Below, piece by piece: positions 13,518 to 15,419 of a stretch of DNA of 15,419 bases. The stretch comes from Prevotellaceae bacterium UBA2718 (lineage in GTDB: Bacteria > Bacteroidota > Bacteroidia > Bacteroidales > Bacteroidaceae). Location of the stretch: the NCBI GenBank assembly GCA_002353975.1, contig DEKQ01000105.1:1-15419 (forward strand), given 5' to 3'. How positions within the stretch are numbered: position 1 is the stretch's first letter; the number at the start of each line of letters is the position of its first letter. The translations under genes and the position numbers were made by a program. Below the pieces are notes generated by a model. That model was not told the DNA's origin. It searched no databases and was given only the letters and a program-made list of their open reading frames with translations.

Positions 13518-13646
13518 GTAATAGTAGGTCTTTTACCCGGTAATGGTAGGTTTATTACCTCCTAATAGTAGGTCTTTTACTCAGTAATGGTAGGTTTATT
13601 ACCTCCTAATAGCAGGTCTTTTACAAGCAGAAAGACCTACTATTAC
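13518..13646. repeat. 22-bp-period array of 19-bp repeats, six units (copy 2), with terminator-like end
   Basis: Units at 13518, 13540, 13562, 13584, 13606 and 13628, each 19 bases with 3-base spacers (ccg, ctc, tca, ctc, aag). Units 1, 3 and 5 are of the aatagYaggtcttttac type; units 2 and 4 are an alternate type, gtaatggtaggtttattac, identical to each other; unit 6 is inverted, with its first three bases diverged. Units 5 and 6 form a hairpin of about 15 bp followed by cttttt (13646-13651), so the end can act as a terminator for the S8 peptidase gene. The 19-mer is the same as in the array at 5016-5100. Confidence 0.92.
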
Positions 13647-13696
13647 TTTTTGTGGGGTGTCGCGGGACGTGTGCAAGGAACTTTTTTGCCGTTTTC

Positions 13697-13727
13697 TTGG
13701 CTGTTTGGGAAATTATGCTTAATTTTG
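13697..13727 (+). promoter_or_regulatory. Predicted promoter of metH
   Basis: TTG at 13697-13699, 20 intervening bases, then TAATTTTG at 13720-13727, a good Bacteroidetes -33/-7 match. The transcript should start near 13734. No cobalamin riboswitch could be fitted in the short leader before metH. Confidence 0.65.
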
Positions 13728-13802
13728 CACATTGGTTTAGTGTGTGCGCACGCATGCATGGCAACGACACTTACACAAATACAACACTTGAGACACATCT
13801 AT

Positions 13803-15419
13803 ATGCGATATAGCCGACAGGAAATAGAGAGACTACTGGATGAGCGGGTGCTTATCCTTGACGGTGCCACGGGAACGTACCTTCAGCAGTTTCAGCTGAA
13901 GGAGGAGGACTTTCGCGGCAGCCTGTTCAGCAGCCATCCCGTGCCGCTGAAGGGTTGCAACGACGTGCTGTGCCTGACGCGGCCAGACCTTGTGAGGCAG
14001 ATGCACCGCGCCTATCTGGATGCCGGAGCCGACATCATAGAGACCAACACCTTCAACTGCAACCGCTTCTCCTTAGGCGATTACGGCCTGGAGGACAGGG
14101 TATATGAGATAGCCCGTGCCGGTGCTGCACTGGGGCGTGAGGTGGCCGACGCGTATGACCGCCCACGGTTGGTGGCAGGCTCTATGGGCCCCACGAACAA
14201 GACCCTCTCCATCAGCGGCAATGTGAACGACCCCGGAGCGCGCGACATATCGTTTCAGGAGCTGTATGACACCTACCGTGAGCAGGCGCGAGGCCTCATA
14301 GACGGCGGCTGTGACGTGCTGCTCATAGAGACCGTCTTCGATACGCTCAACGCCAAGTGTGCCATGAAGGCCATCATAGACCTCTGCGAAGAGCGCGGCG
14401 AGGACATCCCCGTGATGGTCAGCGCCACGCTGAGCGATGCCTCCGGACGCACGCTGAGCGGACAGACCATCGATGCCTTCGTGGCCTCCATGAGCCACGG
14501 GCCGCTGCTCTCCATAGGCCTGAACTGCGGCTTCGGCGCCAAGCAGCTGCTGCCATACATCAGCCGTCTGGACAAGATAGCGCCATGCCGCATCAGCGTG
14601 CACCCCAATGCGGGTCTGCCAAACGTCATGGGCACCTACGACGAGACGCCCGAGACCTTTGCACAGGCAGCCCTTGACATGTTCAGCAGCGGCAGCAGGG
14701 TAAACATCTACGGCGGCTGTTGCGGCACAACGCCTAAGCATATAGAAAAGCTCTCCCTAACTCTCTCGCAAGGAGAGGGGATATGCAAGCCACGGCCACT
14801 GCCCGGACAAGAGGGTGTGAGACCTATGGTGCTGTCAGGACTGGAGGTGCTGACGGCAGGGGAGAGCGGTCACTGTGATACAGCAACAAACGGAACGGAG
14901 CGTCCATTCATCAATGTGGGCGAGAGGACGAACGTGGCAGGGTCGGCAAAATTCAAGAAGCTCATACAGGCGAAGGACTATGAGGCTGCGCTGAGCGTGG
15001 CGCGACAGCAGGTGGAGCGCGGCGCACAGGTGATAGACATCTGCATGGACGACGGCCTGATAGACGGCGTGGAGGCCATGACGACATTCCTGCGACTCAT
15101 TGCCGCCGAGCCCGACATAGCCCGCGTGCCCGTGATGATTGACTCGTCGCGGTGGGACGTCATAGAGGCGGGACTGGAGAATGTGCAGGGCAAACCCATC
15201 GTCAACTCCATCTCGCTGAAGGAAGGCGAGGAGTCCTTCCTGCGCAAGGCGCGCCACATCAAGTCAATGGGAGCCGCCACCGTCGTGATGCTCTTCGACG
15301 AAGAGGGGCAGGCGGACACCTACGACCGCAAGGTGACGGTGGCACGCCGCGCATACCGGCTGCTCAAAGGCATCGGTTTCCCTACCGAGGACATCATCTT
15401 CGACCCCAACGTGCTGGCC
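13803..15419 (+). CDS. metH: MetH, cobalamin-dependent methionine synthase, 5' part (3' end outside window)
   Basis: Transfers a methyl group from methyltetrahydrofolate to homocysteine via cobalamin. The 539 codons present cover the homocysteine-binding barrel and most of the folate-binding barrel. Seen: ERVLILDGATGTYLQ at the N-terminus, ETNTFNCNRFSL, GSMGPTNKTLS, and zinc ligands Cys242 (GLNCGFGA), Cys306 and Cys307 (GGCCGTTPKHI). The second barrel opens with FINVGERTNVAGSAKFKKLI and continues with QQVERGAQVIDICMDDG, MIDSSRWDVIEAGL, VNSISLKEGEE and IIFDPNVLA. The linker between barrels is about 12 residues longer than in E. coli and holds two repeat-like inserts (14751-14780 and 14875-14896). 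Start chosen at ATG 13803 (MRYSRQEIERLLDERV), which matches family length; an in-frame ATG at 13758 would add 15 residues. Cobalamin and reactivation domains lie beyond the window. Confidence 0.96.
   Translation, partial: MRYSRQEIERLLDERVLILDGATGTYLQQFQLKEEDFRGSLFSSHPVPLKGCNDVLCLTRPDLVRQMHRAYLDAGADIIETNTFNCNRFSLGDYGLEDRVYEIARAGAALGREVADAYDRPRLVAGSMGPTNKTLSISGNVNDPGARDISFQELYDTYREQARGLIDGGCDVLLIETVFDTLNAKCAMKAIIDLCEERGEDIPVMVSATLSDASGRTLSGQTIDAFVASMSHGPLLSIGLNCGFGAKQLLPYISRLDKIAPCRISVHPNAGLPNVMGTYDETPETFAQAALDMFSSGSRVNIYGGCCGTTPKHIEKLSLTLSQGEGICKPRPLPGQEGVRPMVLSGLEVLTAGESGHCDTATNGTERPFINVGERTNVAGSAKFKKLIQAKDYEAALSVARQQVERGAQVIDICMDDGLIDGVEAMTTFLRLIAAEPDIARVPVMIDSSRWDVIEAGLENVQGKPIVNSISLKEGEESFLRKARHIKSMGAATVVMLFDEEGQADTYDRKVTVARRAYRLLKGIGFPTEDIIFDPNVLA
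14751..14780. repeat. Imperfect palindrome inserted in frame in metH
   Basis: The 30 bases contain ctctcc (14751-14756) facing ggagag (14772-14777), with further C/T-rich against G/A-rich pairing. They are read as LSLTLSQGEG within the linker after GGCCGTTPKHIEK, a place where other MetH proteins are shorter. In the reverse direction it has the cccctctcctt style of dispersed palindromes and recalls the palindrome at bases 1-18 in mnmG. Confidence 0.6.
14875..14896 (+). repeat. Shared in-frame 22-bp element, copy B (metH)
   Basis: Read as gat aca gca aca aac gga acg (DTATNGT) within GESGHCDTATNGTERPFINVGERT. It is absent from the corresponding E. coli linker (LNIGEDSLFVNVGERT, from memory). 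It matches 19 of 22 bases with 11179-11200 in the S8 peptidase gene, in the same frame. Confidence 0.6.

Larger units (their letters stand above)
13371..13802. other. 432-bp stretch without a gene between the S8 peptidase gene and metH
   Basis: It contains a heptamer repeat (13380-13413), about 100 bp in which I see nothing beyond a weak gattgcg/cgcaatc inverted pair, the six-unit 22-bp-period array (13518-13646), and the metH promoter (13697-13727). No ORF here has coding character. Confidence 0.75.

Noticed and set aside
13518..13646. CRISPR array
   Set aside because: Spacers are only 3 bases, unit orientation varies, and no cas genes are present.
13734..13802. Cobalamin riboswitch before metH
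   Set aside because: The predicted leader is under 70 bases, too short for the aptamer, and no B12-box-like sequence was seen.
14073..14741. 222-codon minus-strand frame inside metH
   Set aside because: It lies opposite the conserved homocysteine-binding domain and shows no recognisable protein features.

Overview
The window looks like chromosome from a member of the Bacteroidales, most probably Prevotella or a close relative. Protein sequences are Bacteroidales-like throughout. Several genes are preceded by the Bacteroidetes -7 promoter element TAnnTTTG, in places with a -33 TTG/TTTG, and Shine-Dalgarno sequences are weak or replaced by A-rich leaders. The gene set is core metabolism and information processing, with no phage, insertion sequence, tRNA or rRNA visible.

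Layout. (1) 1-4920, plus strand: the 3' part of mnmG (tRNA wobble modification), apt (adenine salvage), uvrC (excision repair) and deoC (deoxyribose-phosphate aldolase), plausibly one transcription unit. The apt-uvrC gap holds two near-perfect ParB-binding (parS) sites, one of which contains the GTG start codon of uvrC. (2) 4921-6284: an AT-rich repeat, then an array of 19-bp repeats with exact 22-bp period between converging deoC and a minus-strand long-chain polyprenyl diphosphate synthase gene, which is divergent from polA. (3) 6285-8993: polA, with intact 5'-nuclease and polymerase motifs but a 3'-5' exonuclease domain that has lost its metal-binding acids. (4) 8994-10055: a small gene resembling the antitoxin partner of PIN toxins, an internally deleted PIN toxin remnant, and a membrane-anchored protein with a charged helical tail. 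(5) 10056-10858: a probably highly expressed small outer-membrane beta-barrel gene with its own terminator. (6) 10859-13370: a secreted S8 (subtilisin-like) peptidase whose promoter abuts that terminator and whose leader begins with a large perfect hairpin. (7) 13371-15419: a gene-poor stretch with a second, larger 22-bp-period array, then the 5' part of metH (cobalamin-dependent methionine synthase), cut by the window end.

The strongest unexplained signals are repeats. Two arrays of dyad-symmetric 19-mers with constant 3-bp spacers lie in intergenic regions. Several housekeeping proteins (MnmG, UvrC, MetH) and the S8 peptidase carry in-frame repeat-derived insertions: a collagen-like GXY run from a 9-bp repeat, palindromes, a 24-bp duplication, and one element shared by two unrelated proteins. 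The parS pair suggests the locus lies in the origin-proximal centromere domain. All functional calls are from reading the sequence; no searches were run.
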